A DNA stretch of 64,000 nt from Terebella lapidaria (lineage: Eukaryota > Annelida > Polychaeta > Terebellida > Terebellidae). The first letter of the stretch is position 1. The number at the start of each line of letters is the position of its first letter. Of this stretch, positions 11,117 to 23,802 are shown in pieces. The translations under genes were made by a program, and so were the position numbers. The notes below the pieces were generated by a model. That model was not told the DNA's origin. It saw only the letters and a list, made by a program, of their open reading frames with translations, and did not search any database. The DNA is taken from assembly GCA_949152475.1 (NCBI GenBank), contig OX424570.1:8978181-9042180 (forward strand), read 5' to 3'.

Positions 11117-12387
11117 GGCCCAGTCACACTGAGTCATAGATTTTATGGTCACACGATCAGATTCAAATTAGCTTAGTTACGACTGATCACCAGTGATCGC
11201 CACTACAATCGCATGTGGCGACTGTTCATACGATTGTTGGTATGCTTGGAAGCACGATCACTGAAAGAATGGAAAAAATTGATGGCAAGCAGTCACATGA
11301 CCACTTGGCAGCGACAGCCGACCTGTCATACCTTCAGTCGTAGCAATCACCGACCTGTCGTACAACCAGTCGTTGCATTTATGACCAGTCATACGATAAT
11401 CGCGGCCTGACGCACGACCGTCAGTCTGATTAGACATAAGGGCACAAAACTTGAACAGGAACCATATTTTACAGTTTCATAGTTTTGCAGTTTTATATAC
11501 TTGGATTTTTCTAACTCGTTTACACTGTTTTTCGCTAATATTTTTGTGATGCTAAACGCTATCGTTCTATAACTTGGCATACTTCACTTGGGAGTCAAAC
11601 GGCAATTTTCTACCAAATTTCAGACAGCTATCGCGAAAATTGAAAAAGTTGGCAATCTACCCCAAATGTTAAATTTAGCCCTATTATTTAACTTCTGGTC
11701 CCGCACACAATTTTGTGAATTTTCTCGGTTTTGTAGCCGAACAATGTTTCGAAATCAACATGTTTGTGTAGAATACACCCCAGTGTATCTTCTGGTTCAA
11801 AGTTACAAGAATATTTCGAATCCTGATGGATGTTAACAGGACCAATTCCTCGAATATGCTCAGATTCTCGAGATCCCGTTTTGGGTTGAAATTTAACATT
11901 GAGGTAAATTGCCAAATTTTTCAATTCTCGCGCTAGCTGTCTGAAATTTGGTAGAAAATTGCCGTTTGACTCCCAGGTGAAGTATGCCAAGTTACAGAAC
12001 GATAGCGTTTAGCATCACAAACATATTAGCGAAAAACAGTGTAAATGAGTTAGAAAAATCCGAGTATAGTTTAGAAAAATGCTGAAACATGTTGATGTGT
12101 GCCGCCAATCGTATGGTCGTACTGCCAGTCGGTAAAGGTCGTGAGTAATCGCACCACTGATCGAGAAGTTGTACAACTGATTGTACTACTAGTCGCCAGG
12201 TTGTACGACTAGTAGCATGACCATTTTGAACATGTCTGTCGACCTTGCTGCCAACTAATTTCTTGTTTGCAACCATTCACGACTTGCACGACCAGTCATA
12301 CAGTCGTGTCACGATTTGTCCACGATTACGAAAATTTTAGGTCGCAGCAAGGTCGTATATTGGTCATATCGTCAGTGTGACTGGGCC
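11117..12387. mobile_element. 1.27-kb foldback (near-palindromic) element
   Basis: Ends GGCCCAGTCACACTGA and TCAGTGTGACTGGGCC. It is flanked by TTAA at 11113-11116 and TTTA at 12388-12391. The arms are inverted copies over most of their length: for example, TTTACACTGTTTTTCGC and GTCAAACGGCAATTTTC occur in both orientations. The spacer is about 11.70-11.89 kb. Outer parts of both arms are rich in short ACGACC/GGTCGT motifs. There is no transposase ORF. A TTAA target would suit a piggyBac- or Kolobok-type non-autonomous element. Confidence 0.7.
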
Positions 12388-12391
12388 TTTA

Positions 12392-13370
12392 GAGTGACTA
12401 TCCCTGTCGTGTTTGTTACTAATGAGCATAGACTCTGTTCTCGGAACACTGAAGTTGACGAGCCATTTTTCAAACCAATTGTAATGACCAAGCGAGAACA
12501 CAGATCTACTCAAGTATGCATGTGAGGTGAACAGACTGATAGCCACGTCAAATTTGAGTTTCAATAAAAATGGCGATTTATTGACAACACACCAGAATTT
12601 CAACACTAGCTTAAATACCACATGGATACACGGTCAGAGTTTGGACCAGCATATTTCAAATATCATGAATATACCGATGAACAACACCCGTGGGTTTCCG
12701 TTCTCAAATAATAAGAAAGTACTATAGATGAGACCGATCTTAATGTGAAATATACTAACCTTTGCTTATGTCCAAATGACTATATATAATGCTGGTCACT
12801 ACACTAAAAAATCACGTACTATAGACCGACGCCTGTGTTTCATGTAAGTATAATATTATTGAAATAGAAGATGTAAAATAAATTATTATACAAGATCCCA
12901 ATCAATGCCTCCCAGCATGTACTAGTATATGCCAACCGTTCACTTCATACAAAGAGTGAAATACAAATATCACAGATAGGTTCCATGCCCGATCTAATTG
13001 GGCAAAATCCAGTCACTGGCGGGCTGATCGCTGCAGCCTCACTACGTTTGTTGCAGCACTCAAGATGTAGCTAGCATCTGGCATACAACTCAAAACGAGT
13101 GAGTCATCGAAGTGCAAATTGTGACTGACGCCTCTGAAGCGCCTCGAAGCATCAAATACTTCAATGCTCGCTTCTAAGTCGACCTCGATGCCAGGATATA
13201 TGCGAGTGAAGCAGCCTCACTGCGTTTGTTGCAGCGCCCACGATGTAGTTAGCATCTGGCATACAGCTCAAAACGAGGGAGGCCTCACTGTCAGCTGGTG
13301 AAGCTTGCACCTAAGCTAGCTAGGGCTAGTGGTGACGCTCAACTGAAGCTCGACTGCATGAACTTAGGAG
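12392..13370. repeat. Intergenic; ~180-bp direct duplication at 13033-13280
   Basis: A segment with GCAGCCTCACT, CGTTTGTTGCAGC and TAGCATCTGGCATACA occurs at about 13033 and again at about 13212, an imperfect tandem pair. I see no gene in the rest. Confidence 0.6.
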
Positions 13371-13486
13371 TAAGGTGCGGTATTTGACTTTCACCATGGT
13401 GATCTAACCCCCCTCATTGGCTAGAGAGGCCCCTAGCACCAACTCAAATATACTATAGCTCACTAATGTGCTCGTACCGCACCTTA
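13371..13486. mobile_element. 116-bp MITE
   Basis: TAAGGTGCGGTA at the left end and TACCGCACCTTA at the right end, with GAACTTAGG close on both sides (13360-13368 and 13490-13498). The 9-bp duplication suggests a Mutator-like family. Confidence 0.6.
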
Positions 13487-14414
13487 AACGAACTTAGGCA
13501 GTGCTGGGCCTTAGCGTCACAACTTACTCTACGGTTACTCCCCCCAAAAAATACAAGTCCAGACTAACCTTTACAGCACAGTGGTGCAGTGTCTCCTGAG
13601 ACGTATGGTAAGAATAATCCAATTGCTGCAGGCGTCCGTCGTGTGTTGTGTTGAATCCCAGATTCCCAAACCACGTTAGTGATCCGGCCAGACGATGGCA
13701 AAAAAAACTGTAACTATAACGAAAAACTTCACCTAAGAAGTAGGTGTCCGAACTGACAATGTCCACAGCAATGAAAATATCATGAGAGTATGACATGTAA
13801 TTGTGAGAAACACCATACAACACCAATCTATAAAAGACTCAAATATGAAAACCCGATTCCCCTCAATAAATGTAAAATTTACAATAAATGGTACAGAAAC
13901 TGACACAAGTTCCGACGAACAAGAATCGTCTTGTACAAAAATGCCCGTGTCAATACTGTAATTGCCACACAATCATGTATAGCTTGTAGGTCAGCTCCAT
14001 GCAATGATTACCACCTCTCGATAATATGACCGGCAAATAATCCAAAGTCAGTGAACCGTACCACCTCGGTTGGGAATTATACACATTCAAAAGGCTGGTG
14101 GGCAAATGGTGGTGAAACATTCCTATGAAAACGTGAGGTCTTAGGCCACCCCCAAATATCACACGACTTCATAATTGTTTCGTGGTTAATTCCGGAGATC
14201 CGCTGGATGTTATTACTCAATGGAATACCGAGAAACTATAACTGCCACTGAAGTCATGCTAGTCATAGGCTTAGGTTATTGCTTTGTTGGGAGTATTCTA
14301 AGGCTTGCTTGATTAACCAAGCAATTCTAAGGCTATCTTTGTGGACAAAGAATGACTCGCTTACAGCATCACGCGAGCAGTTTTTGTAGTGCTAGAGGTC
14401 CCTTAGAAGTTTGA
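13487..14414. other. 3' flank of gene C
   Basis: From about 14160 rightward it resembles the 3' flank of gene D near 46280-46480. No gene is recognised. Confidence 0.4.
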
Positions 14415-14537
14415 GCCCAAGTATCATACACTGCGCCTTAACACTACTCGTCCACTAAAAGCATGCCGTTTAATCCGTCTGTCACCTTTTTAATCCTTAT
14501 TGAATATAGAAGAAGGCGCAGTGTATGATACTTGGGC
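14415..14537. mobile_element. 123-bp MITE with perfect 25-bp inverted ends
   Basis: The outer 25 bases at 14415-14439 and 14513-14537 are exact reverse complements (GCCCAAGTATCATACACTGC...). GAAGTTTG flanks both sides (14406-14413 and 14539-14546). The homologous 3' flank of gene D near 46445-46470 lacks it, giving an empty site. The 8-bp duplication fits a hAT-type element. Confidence 0.75.
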
Positions 14538-16185
14538 CGAAGTTTGTCAGGTATTTTGCAGGTATATGCGAAACAAAGTTTATAATATTTCAACCACATT
14601 ATATTATAATGTTTACAAAAATATATAATGAATACAAACCTACAAAAACTTCAATATGAGCAAATATAAGCAAAATTGGTCACATGTATTTGTTAGATGA
14701 TGGTGTGTGGTACTTGATATCAATTAGGCACATTCAAACAAATGACTGTGAATATGTTACAGTCGTCGAAGTTTATCGTAGACATTTGGTGTCTCCACAG
14801 TGTTCACTTACACACTCGGGGCTTCGTACGTATTGGTGCCCTCTGGATGACCGGGGTTTCTCGTGTGGGGAATCCCCACGTCCTCGTACTGTATGACGTC
14901 ATCAGCTGGAGACGAGATGGTGGGATTCCCTGTGGATCCTTGGTCGATAACGCCTGTTTTTACACGGGGATCATCCAGTTCCATACCTATATTTTCATAA
15001 TCTCTTGGATTAGAAAGCTGTGTAGTTTGACCATCCTTACGAGATCTCCTGGACAAATGATAGAAGTATCGAAAATTTAAACGAACAAAGAATATATGTA
15101 ATGTATTTGTCTCTACATGTGTACTGCTTGTAAATTTTATTCCCATGTGTTGCGTGGCATTAACAAACGATATATCGTAACTTTTGTGAACATAACATAC
15201 CGGGCAAGGATGACGGCAATAACCAACACAACACCCACCACTATAATGACCGATACTGTCAAAGCTGTGAATAATGGAGTTTGGACATCATACCTACTTT
15301 TCAAGGCTATGTTTAGGGTGCAGGCAACGCCAAGTTGATGTTCATTCCGTATCAATAAACAATTCTCACAGATATTTGAATCAGTAATTACCACGAAGGT
15401 ATTGGTATTATGCAAAACACTGACAGACTGAAACAAAAGTTTCTATTTATTAAAACATGAAAATAAAACATATTTTTCTATTTATACCAACACATAGGCA
15501 CACTTAAGTACTACATGGCGGCAATCTACTGAATACAGTGCTTGAGTAAGAAAACATACGATGCACATGTGGACACCTGCAGACACCGGTACTTAACGAA
15601 CTCACTGATGACAGGGAAGCCTGATCCAGGTTTAGTCTGTGTACCAGGAGGCTGGTCTGTACCATGATTCCCTCTTGGTGTCTGGTCGTTTAGTGTATGA
15701 TCTGACGAGGTGCTAGTTTTGTGAGAGTGGTAAGGGCACATGCATCAGCTTTATGTTCACGTCGAGGTCTAATACATGTAAGTGTGTCTGTGCCACCTAC
15801 CATTCATACAAAGAAAGTGCCGCCTCTGCCGACCACATTCCTCAGCTATGCGGTTGTTCTGTTCACCAGAGTTTTCAAGAGATACACACTGAGTGAGTTG
15901 TCTTTTGTTGTAGCGCCTCGCCAGAAGAAGAACCGCATCCTTTCAGATTCCTCAGAACCTATTGTGATTGATATGTAGTGATTTATTATCAGTTTATGCC
16001 AAAATGTTTCCATCTGATATCTGCCCTTAGGAACAATATAACATTCACTGGTTCTTCAATAGTACATTTCATATCAGAACTCGGTCATGCATTTATTACC
16101 CGAGATCCATTCCCATGGATGGCGGTTTATTCCAAGCCACATTCTCCGGTAAATGAAGTCCAGTGCACCATTTTCATGTATATGA

Positions 16186-17712
16186 GGCCAAAAAAAAATG
16201 TTTTGGTTTGCGTCCCCGCGCACGTCGCCCTAAACGTCCCGCGTCAGATTTTTTTTTCACGGTAATAGCATTTCCCGAAAATCGGCCGCATTTCATTTTG
16301 AGCGAGCTAATGAACCCAAACTGACCATATTATCGCTCAGTACAGATCAGCGATGACACCACTGTCATTAAACTTGTCACAAAGTTGTGTGCGCGGTTTT
16401 ATTACATGTATAAATGCATTGGTTTTATCTTTGATTTTGAATATGATGTTCCATTTCATCAGTTTTGAAGGGTTCCTTCACCCATACATGTGCTCATTGC
16501 TTCATCATTTCACCTGTTTTGGATGTTTCACTCATTCATTTGTTTTCCTCATACGTTTCACTCATGTCATTCATCCCAATGCTCAGTTTTGCCACTCCTG
16601 TTTTTTGGAAGAGTCTAGCCACAGTGAGTTTGTCCCACTCTGTGTACACAGGCGGATGTTATAAAGTTGGGAAGCTTGTGGTATCTGCACTTCTGGTCAC
16701 TGGTCGGGCAGCTACACGTCGGGAGAATTACTACAGCACTACAGATGACGACGGGGAACGGCAGCTGAAGTCCTAAGACCGTGGGACTCGTGCATCTAGC
16801 TACATGACGATGGACACAGACAGATGAGTCTGCGGGTTCATGCATGTATATGTAATCTTCATTAATTTATTTATTTGCGGCTTGGGGAAGCCATGCGCCG
16901 ACATGACCAGTGACCAGGGGTCGGAACCCAAACTAGCTGCAACAGCCGTGAGTAAAACTTACACATTCTATTTTGTCTTATACACGTAGTTGAGTAAAGG
17001 GGGTTTCACTCCGCTATGTAGATACGGTATGTTTTTTGCTACCATGAGGCTAGACTCTTGGTATTGTATGTATATATAAATACATAAGTTTGGGCAAATT
17101 GTTTGCCGGCGGTCCATATTTAACTGAATCTGATTGTCAGATTCCTAAGGTAACATGTACACATAACTAGACCTAAGCTGACAAATGTGTACAAATCGTC
17201 GTTACCACAGTATCTCGAAGGGTAGACGTCATCCTAGCACACTGACGATGAGGGACATCGCCTCCACATCATTGAGACAGCCGTGAGACATCACACCCAC
17301 AACCACACGCCGTTGTCTGTGTTAGACACGGGAGAGCGGTTATCCGTCGTGGGACTGTCGGGCATCAAGCGTCGAGGGAAACGTCGCTGAAGTCGCCGCT
17401 CGCCAAGCTTCGTGGGATTTGTGAATGGACTCTTGAACGGCCAACTACGGTGTTGTGACGTCACCACAGGGACATTGTGTTTGATTATTACTGAACTGTT
17501 TGGAATTATTCATTGGGACATTTTTGATACAATTTTGGTTCAATTTGATTGTTCTGAATACCGGCATTTACATTGTGATCACTTAGATATTGTACATTGT
17601 TCATTATTAAACAATTCTGAGCATTTTACCAGTTGTTCGTTCTTTGCTTGTGTACTGAGTGGGTGTGTGACTGTTTAGACACCTGCACTTCAACACCTGT
17701 TTATCGTGAAAT
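16186..17712. other. 5' part of the transposon, no exon recognised
   Basis: Contains the left TIR and about 1.5 kb without a convincing coding exon. An open frame at 16465-16776 on the plus strand has no features I recognise. The stretch could hold an untranslated leader or a small first exon. Confidence 0.5.
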
Positions 17713-18029
17713 ATGGTGGTAATTTCTATATGTGTGAAGGCGGATACTGTTCTGAGACCATTTGGGCTTGTAGCTCTGGACACGGGCACGGAAAACGAGT
17801 GGTCGCTCATAGTCTTGTTTCAAAACTTTTCACGGGACATTCTGTCCACAGGTGACAATTTTCGTTTGGATCCCAAAAATGAACAACACGTTGTTGCTGC
17901 GTACGTGGCCAAATCCAGCAAGGATTTAGGTCAGTCCAGCACACTCACATTGAAACTAGCGGATGTGTTGAATTTTGGAACCCATATCACTTTCCAATTG
18001 ACACAAAATGCAGAAACAAGAGTCAACCT

Positions 18030-19159
18030 GGGACACCCGAAAACGAGTTTCAAGTTCCGAGTTCCGAGTTCCAAGTTCCAAGTTCCGCATTTAAAGTCCC
18101 AAGAAAGTACAGTTATCGTTTTTATATTTCTGCATCGGGTCTCTCCAACTCATTAAATCACTTTCTTGTGCCACCTTTCAATATCACAAAGTCGAAAATT
18201 AACCTTCCAAGCTGATGCATGGTACGGCACGGACCTCAAAGTGGCACGCAGGTATGATTTGAAATTTCGGATAGTTTGCGGATTTGGGTGTGTTTTTCGT
18301 TCAATTCTATTTAGTTCAAATGTATTTTTTTATATCAATTCTATATTTTACATTCACGAAATTAAATACAAATGATGGGAAAATTGAAAACAAAGGGGAA
18401 TGAAAATAATACTTATTGCATCATGACAGAATAAATTCGGATCTTGTCAATTTCTTTCATTAAATAATTGTTCAGGCATCACCAACGAACTATGCTGTGG
18501 ATGACTGAACAAATATTTAATAGAAGAAGTTGATATTCATCATCTATTCGAACGTGTAACATATAGTAGTGCTGCGCCTTCAAACTGACGCCTTATGATC
18601 TCTCGTCTCTGCAACTTTTAGACTCAATGTTCAAAGAACTCCTGAAAAAGCGTGGCATGTGTAGAAACACGGTAAAACTTCTAATAGACGCCGGGTTTCT
18701 TATAGACGCCGGGTTCTAATAGACGCCGGGGGTTCAGGTATACTGAAATTAATAGACGCTGGGTCTACGTACATTGTGTAATATAGCAACGTATAGATAC
18801 TAATATCGACAACGTCAACGCGTCCCAGTCGGGAATTTCCAGCTTTTAAAATCTGAACTGTCATCCGATTCGTCATATCGTAACACAGGCCTAGTCAATT
18901 CCAATAAACGCCGCGTCCAGACAACGACTGAAATCAATAAACGCTGGGTTCTAATAAACGCCACGCCGGGTTCTAATAGACGCCGGGTCTAGAGTGTAAC
19001 TGAAATCAATAGACGCCCGGGCATTTATTAGAAGTTTTACGGTACTGACTGTACACTGACGACACCTTTTTCTTACAACTTTAAACGCGGAACTTGGAAC
19101 TTGGAACTCGGAACTTGGAACTTGGAACTCGGAACTTGGAACTCGTTTTCGGGTATCCC
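18030..19159. mobile_element. 1.13-kb MITE nested in the transposase exon
   Basis: Ends GGGACACCCGAAAACGAGTT and, inverted, AACTCGTTTTCGGGTATCCC, followed inwards by runs of GGAACTT/GAGTTCC-type repeats on both sides. Flanks AGTCAACCT (18021-18029) and AGTCAGGCT (19160-19168) match at 7 of 9 bases. With the insert set aside, the exon frame is continuous across the site and ends in the phase needed by the next exon. Confidence 0.8.
18672..19040. mobile_element. 369-bp element nested in the MITE
   Basis: GTAAAACTTCTAATAGACGC at the left and its near reverse complement ending AGAAGTTTTAC at the right. The interior has many copies of a ~17-bp motif around TAATAGACGCCGGG. It resembles short mariner-type non-autonomous repeats, which is a recollection and not tested. 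Confidence 0.65.
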
Positions 19160-22100
19160 AGTCAGGCTGGACCCACTGCCAAACGCATTTTCTGTGTTGC
19201 TAAAAGCACACACTGGGAAAGTATGGCCACAGCGTTATGAGATAGCTCGACCCAATTCGAAATTTAAATTGCACAATGATTTGGTTGAATGGCTCCAACA
19301 GCAGAACTTAGGATGGAGTCTGGCAGTGAAAACCTGGGGTGACAAGTTTGTGAAGTGTTTAACAGATACTTTGTGGATGGTCGACCCGCACAGGTACAGG
19401 TTATTGAATTGAAGCTAAAAAAAATTATAATTTTGAGAACAAAACATATTATTCTCAACAATTTTGTTACTATTGAAATCCCTGGAGTGAAATTTCAAAT
19501 ACATTAGTTCAAAAATTCCTGGAGTGAAATTTCAAATATACATTAGCTCAAATATACATGTATTCATACCGACGAACTGATATGGACACTATGCTGTAAT
19601 ATTATCTCTCAAAAACTCTGCAGACACACTTTGAATGGAATAGGCTGTGATCCGGGATTTGTGCAGTTCCAAGGCTACAACTGCCCCTCCAGTCACAATC
19701 ACAAGCCGAGGATGTTGAATGGTGATGAGCTGCTTTCCCAAAGCGTATTGTTGGGCAACATACTCGAGGAGGTATTGCAAGTATATTTGCAGTCACCAAA
19801 GTTTGTACTAATTATTCTGTAACTTGACCAAATGGTAAAAATGCATAACCAGAGTACAAGTGTTGTTCGGGGTTGTACTGATTGTAACTCATTTTCACTA
19901 TTCTGTTTGACATGTTATATTTAGGGCTGGATCAACAAGGAGGCGTGGGCCGATGTTCGTAAACATGTACAGATCTTGGCTGCCAGTGTGGGGAAGTATG
20001 CCGACATCCTCTCTAAGCAGAGGAAACGATCCTTTGAAGCGCATCATTCCCAAGAGCCTGTGAGCAAAATCTTGTCTACATGATTGAATATGTATTTGAC
20101 AATGTTTGTGACCAAGTGTATATTAGAAGCTTGTAATGTATTGTTGGATATAATGTTGGAGCGCAAGTCAACACACACTTGATCACCAGTCTGCATGATC
20201 TCTGTGATATAGTCTCTGTGATATAGTGCCATATGACCATGAATACTGTATCAAACCCCATTATAAATATGGTTTTGTATTTACTTCTCAAGTAAAAGTT
20301 CAATGTGTAGACACATCATACCACTGCAGGTTCGGCAAACTAATGATGCAGTGATGGCTATCCAGTTACCTGTATCGAAGGGCCTCACCGTAAAGGACAT
20401 AGCAACATTTCAGTCACAACTTCACCACTTCGTGGATATTCCCCCGTACAAGCTCGTGGAAATCAACAACTACATGCCACTAGATAGAAAGAAGCGACTG
20501 CAGTATGTGACTTCTCTGAGGAGCTCTGGGCTTTTGTTTCCAAGCATGTTGTACACATATGCACCTGGTGGGCCAGTTCCAAGTCTCCACTATCTCTGCA
20601 AACTACCAGATGAGGCTACAAAAGATGAGATACACCAGAAGATGGCCACCTACATGACCAGGGAAATCAGACGTACATTTGTGAACAAATTCGGTCGTTT
20701 GACAAATGTAAGTCAATGATGATGAGTAGCACAAGTTAGATCATTCCTGATAGTGTGTGAACTACTAAAATATATAGTAACTCATATATATCATACATGG
20801 GTAAAATTCCTATGCATGCGTCCAACCACGTTAGCGGAAATTTGTGTACATGTATATCTTAGTGCGGATAATCATTTGCAGACAAAGCGGAAGTATTTGC
20901 GTGAAATGTTCAGGAAACTGACAAATGATGCAACAGCTGCTGACACGCAGAACACAGATGAAGTTGATCAACGTGTTCGTCGAGCGTTGGATATGGAAGA
21001 CCCGAGCATTATCGTTGATCTTCGTGCTCATAACCCAGGACGACCCTCAAAGTACGAGCCTTTCTTTGATGAAGTAGACACATACATAAATTCGGTAGTT
21101 GGCACAGCTGTGCAAGAGCGACGACATGACTGCATATCTTACCTGAGTGTTGCAATGAGCGTCAAACACCTGATATCATCAGTGGAGTCGCGTCTGAAAG
21201 AAAAAGGTCTGGATGTCCCCAATCCCGAGCAGGCAATGGGTCCGTTTACAGTTCTGGCCAAAAAATCCCAGTGACAGATCTGCTCTCCAGTTCACTGGTG
21301 AAAATGTTATGTTATCAATGCAATGTTACGCACTTTTATCTAAGAAGTGAACCCTCGACTTGTATGATAAATAATATTTTCAGATATCACAGGTAGACTA
21401 TATAAATTGAGTAAATATTACACAGTTCTTTGCGCTCTGCTACACACCAAAATTAGGTGAGCTCGGAACGTGCGAGAAATATATGTACTATATCATTTGT
21501 TTCAGGAAGACTGAAAGTCAAATATATGGCTCAGCGCCGCCAACTCAGAAAGACTCATGAAGATGGCCATTATGCGTCTGCGTATCTTCGCTACCTGAAA
21601 GAAATGGCGCTCAAGTTTCGCGAACATGTACTCTTTGTGTCCATGGATGATAAGCATAAGGTTGGTATATATATGGTTTAGCATCTGAAGAGATGCAAAA
21701 CTCATATCCTCTAAACGTGTACAGTGAATATTCAAATGTCTGTGTCATTATATCAATCAAGACAAATAATGAGGGCAGAATTTTTGCCAGTAAGTAGATA
21801 ATGTATACACTGAGTGGTGGAGTCAAATTTGAAAACACAGTTTGTATTCATCTTGTATTTGTAATGAATTCGAAATCACCATATGATTTTATCCTACAGT
21901 ATTCTAAAATACACTCAGATTAAAATTGGAGAACCAGGCTACCCTGTGGCAGCAGTGGAGAGGGGTCGACGGGTGATTGTTGGACGAGAAAAAGATTTGG
22001 AGGTGGCCGACCATGACTTCACGAAACTCACACTGACACCGAGTGTCACCTTCATACTGGACTTACCAGATGACATTGAAGGAAGTTTCTACAGAGGCCA

Positions 22101-23440
22101 GGTATTCACCATCGCTACATACACGATATTCAGTATACATCACATTTTGTGAACTGTGATTCATAGTTTCCCTTCTCTCAAACAACATAAAACAACTCTC
22201 AAAAAAAAAAAATATGGTTTTTCATGTGTTTTTATACCAGGTCTATGTTGGGTTGAAAGACAGCTGTTTCAACTGAACTCCAGGACATCATGACCACCCC
22301 GGATCTTGGTGGGAAAACCATCTTACTCCAGTATAGTGATGGAGGACCGGACCATAGAGTGAACCTGATGTCTGTCCAGTTGGCAACGATCGCCCTGTTC
22401 CTGCAACGTGACCTGGACGGGACACCACCTGGTCACTCGTGGAAAAATATGGCGGAGCAAATGATGAGTATTCTAAATTTGGCTCTACAGTCTGTGGGTG
22501 TGATGCGATCGGAGATGACAGGGGAAATGGAACAAGCCATGAAAGGATGCAGCAGTACTGTACAAGTCCGGGAAGCAGCTAAAAAAGAACCACTCCTAAA
22601 AGAAGCTCTCGCAGATAGCCTTCAAGAACCCATCACTCTCCTGAAGGGCCTCTTCCAGGAGCTTGACCTTAAGGAGAAAAAGTTCCGCACGTTCAATGCT
22701 GTAACTGATGATGATATTGCCTACTTGTCGCAAACACTGTCTGAGATGATTGAGCCTGCATGAAGTTGCCAAGGTTTGTGCAATTCTACGAGCAGCATTG
22801 TACAGCGAGATCGTATGCATTCAGCATTGTCAAATGTACTGACAGATCCTGCACATTCCATGAGCCACTGAGCCTCGCAGGTGACATGAGCGAGCTTCAT
22901 CCACTGCCGGACCCGGAACCCATTGAAGATGGCACACATTACAAAGCATTTGATGATGTGTATGGGAAGAAAACTTCTGAGAAGTTCAGGCCATCAATCG
23001 AGAAGGGAAAGTCTGAAGCACATAGTCTCGACTTCAGCCCAACTGCGCAGACAGCAGCCCGTGTCGGACTCACTGTAAGATGTGAGGTATGTGACAAGCT
23101 TCGCGTCCTCCATGTCACAAGAAAGCTTAAAGCTGCAGAGAAAACATCACTAGAAGGCACACTTGATGACATCAGCTTCAGTTGCGGAGCATCGATGAGC
23201 GACTTTGTCGAAGAAGATGAACTTTTTGGCAAGATATATGTCCGGGCGGATTTGAAGTGTGTCATGCCGATTGACAAACCCTACTACACTGCTGGCTACT
23301 CAGCCATTTGCATCTACTGTGGCAGCGATGTCGCGTTATTGACCGGCCAACGTTCACAAGATATCTTCCCTACTTGCGAGTGGTGCTACCAATCAAACCC
23401 GAAAATATTCAAGCCCAAACGGAGATTGTTGGCGGAATGA

Positions 23441-23802
23441 ACACCTTGAATAATACTGATGAAGTTTTTCCATGTTTATTCAGGTTTTTTGAAGGTTTTA
23501 CATACATTTTTATTCATACAGTTATTTTATTCAGGTATTTCAGTTGTTCAATGTTTTACAGTATTTTTTTTACTGTATTTGTTATTGATTTCATTTCTTT
23601 TCTCGTTATTTGTTCCGAAGAATAAAAATTTTTGATGTACTTTGTTTGTTTGATGTGACGTATATGCTATGCAAACACATATTTAAGCATAGGGAACATA
23701 TTTACAGAATCAGTAGTCAAAAAAAAAAAAAAAAACCTCAGCGCCATAGCACCGATTTCGGAGCATCACTGGGACGCAAACCAAAACATTTTTTTTTTGG
23801 CC
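23441..23802. other. Transposon 3' end
   Basis: T-rich sequence after the transposase stop, with AATAAA at about 23621, a run of 17 A near 23720, and the right TIR. Confidence 0.5.

Larger units (their letters stand above)
17713..23440 (+). pseudogene. Putative DDE transposase, ~1050 codons, eight exons, disabled
   Basis: Exons by phase and splice signals: 17713-18029 continued at 19169-19393 (split by a MITE), 19624-19771, 19925-20059, 20330-20707, 20882-21297, 21506-21660, 21919-22101 and 22241-23440. The middle holds QFWPKNP and a basic QRRQLRKTHED segment. An RNase-H-like core follows: VLFVSMDDKHK then IKIGEPGYPVAAV (first Asp), ILLQYSDGGPDHRVN (second Asp) and SWKNMAEQMMSILN (candidate Glu, 38 residues later). 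The C-terminus has cysteine pairs CEVC, AICIYCGS and PTCEWC, likely a zinc domain. The triad is my inference. Damage: the MITE, an extra base near 21235 (stop at 21272), and frameshifts near 22275 and 22757. I recall similar uncharacterised repeated proteins in other invertebrates but no named family. Confidence 0.7.
16186..23802 (+). mobile_element. 7.6-kb unclassified DDE DNA transposon
   Basis: It is inserted in exon 2a of gene C. The ends are about 31-bp inverted repeats beginning GGCC, a run of 9 or 10 A, then TGTTTTGGTTTGCGTCCC. They are perfect apart from one A in the run. TGA occurs on both sides (16183-16185 and 23803-23805), giving a 3-bp target duplication. Inside, on the plus strand, is an eight-exon gene with a D...D...E pattern. 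The TIR start, the target size and the protein do not match a superfamily I can name: PIF/Harbinger, CACTA, Zator and Academ also duplicate about 3 bp, but I do not recognise their protein signatures here. It is disabled by a nested insertion and three frameshifts. Confidence 0.85.

Noticed and set aside
16465-16776. Possible first exon of the transposase gene (104-codon open frame)
   Set aside because: No recognised motif and no supported splice to the next exon.
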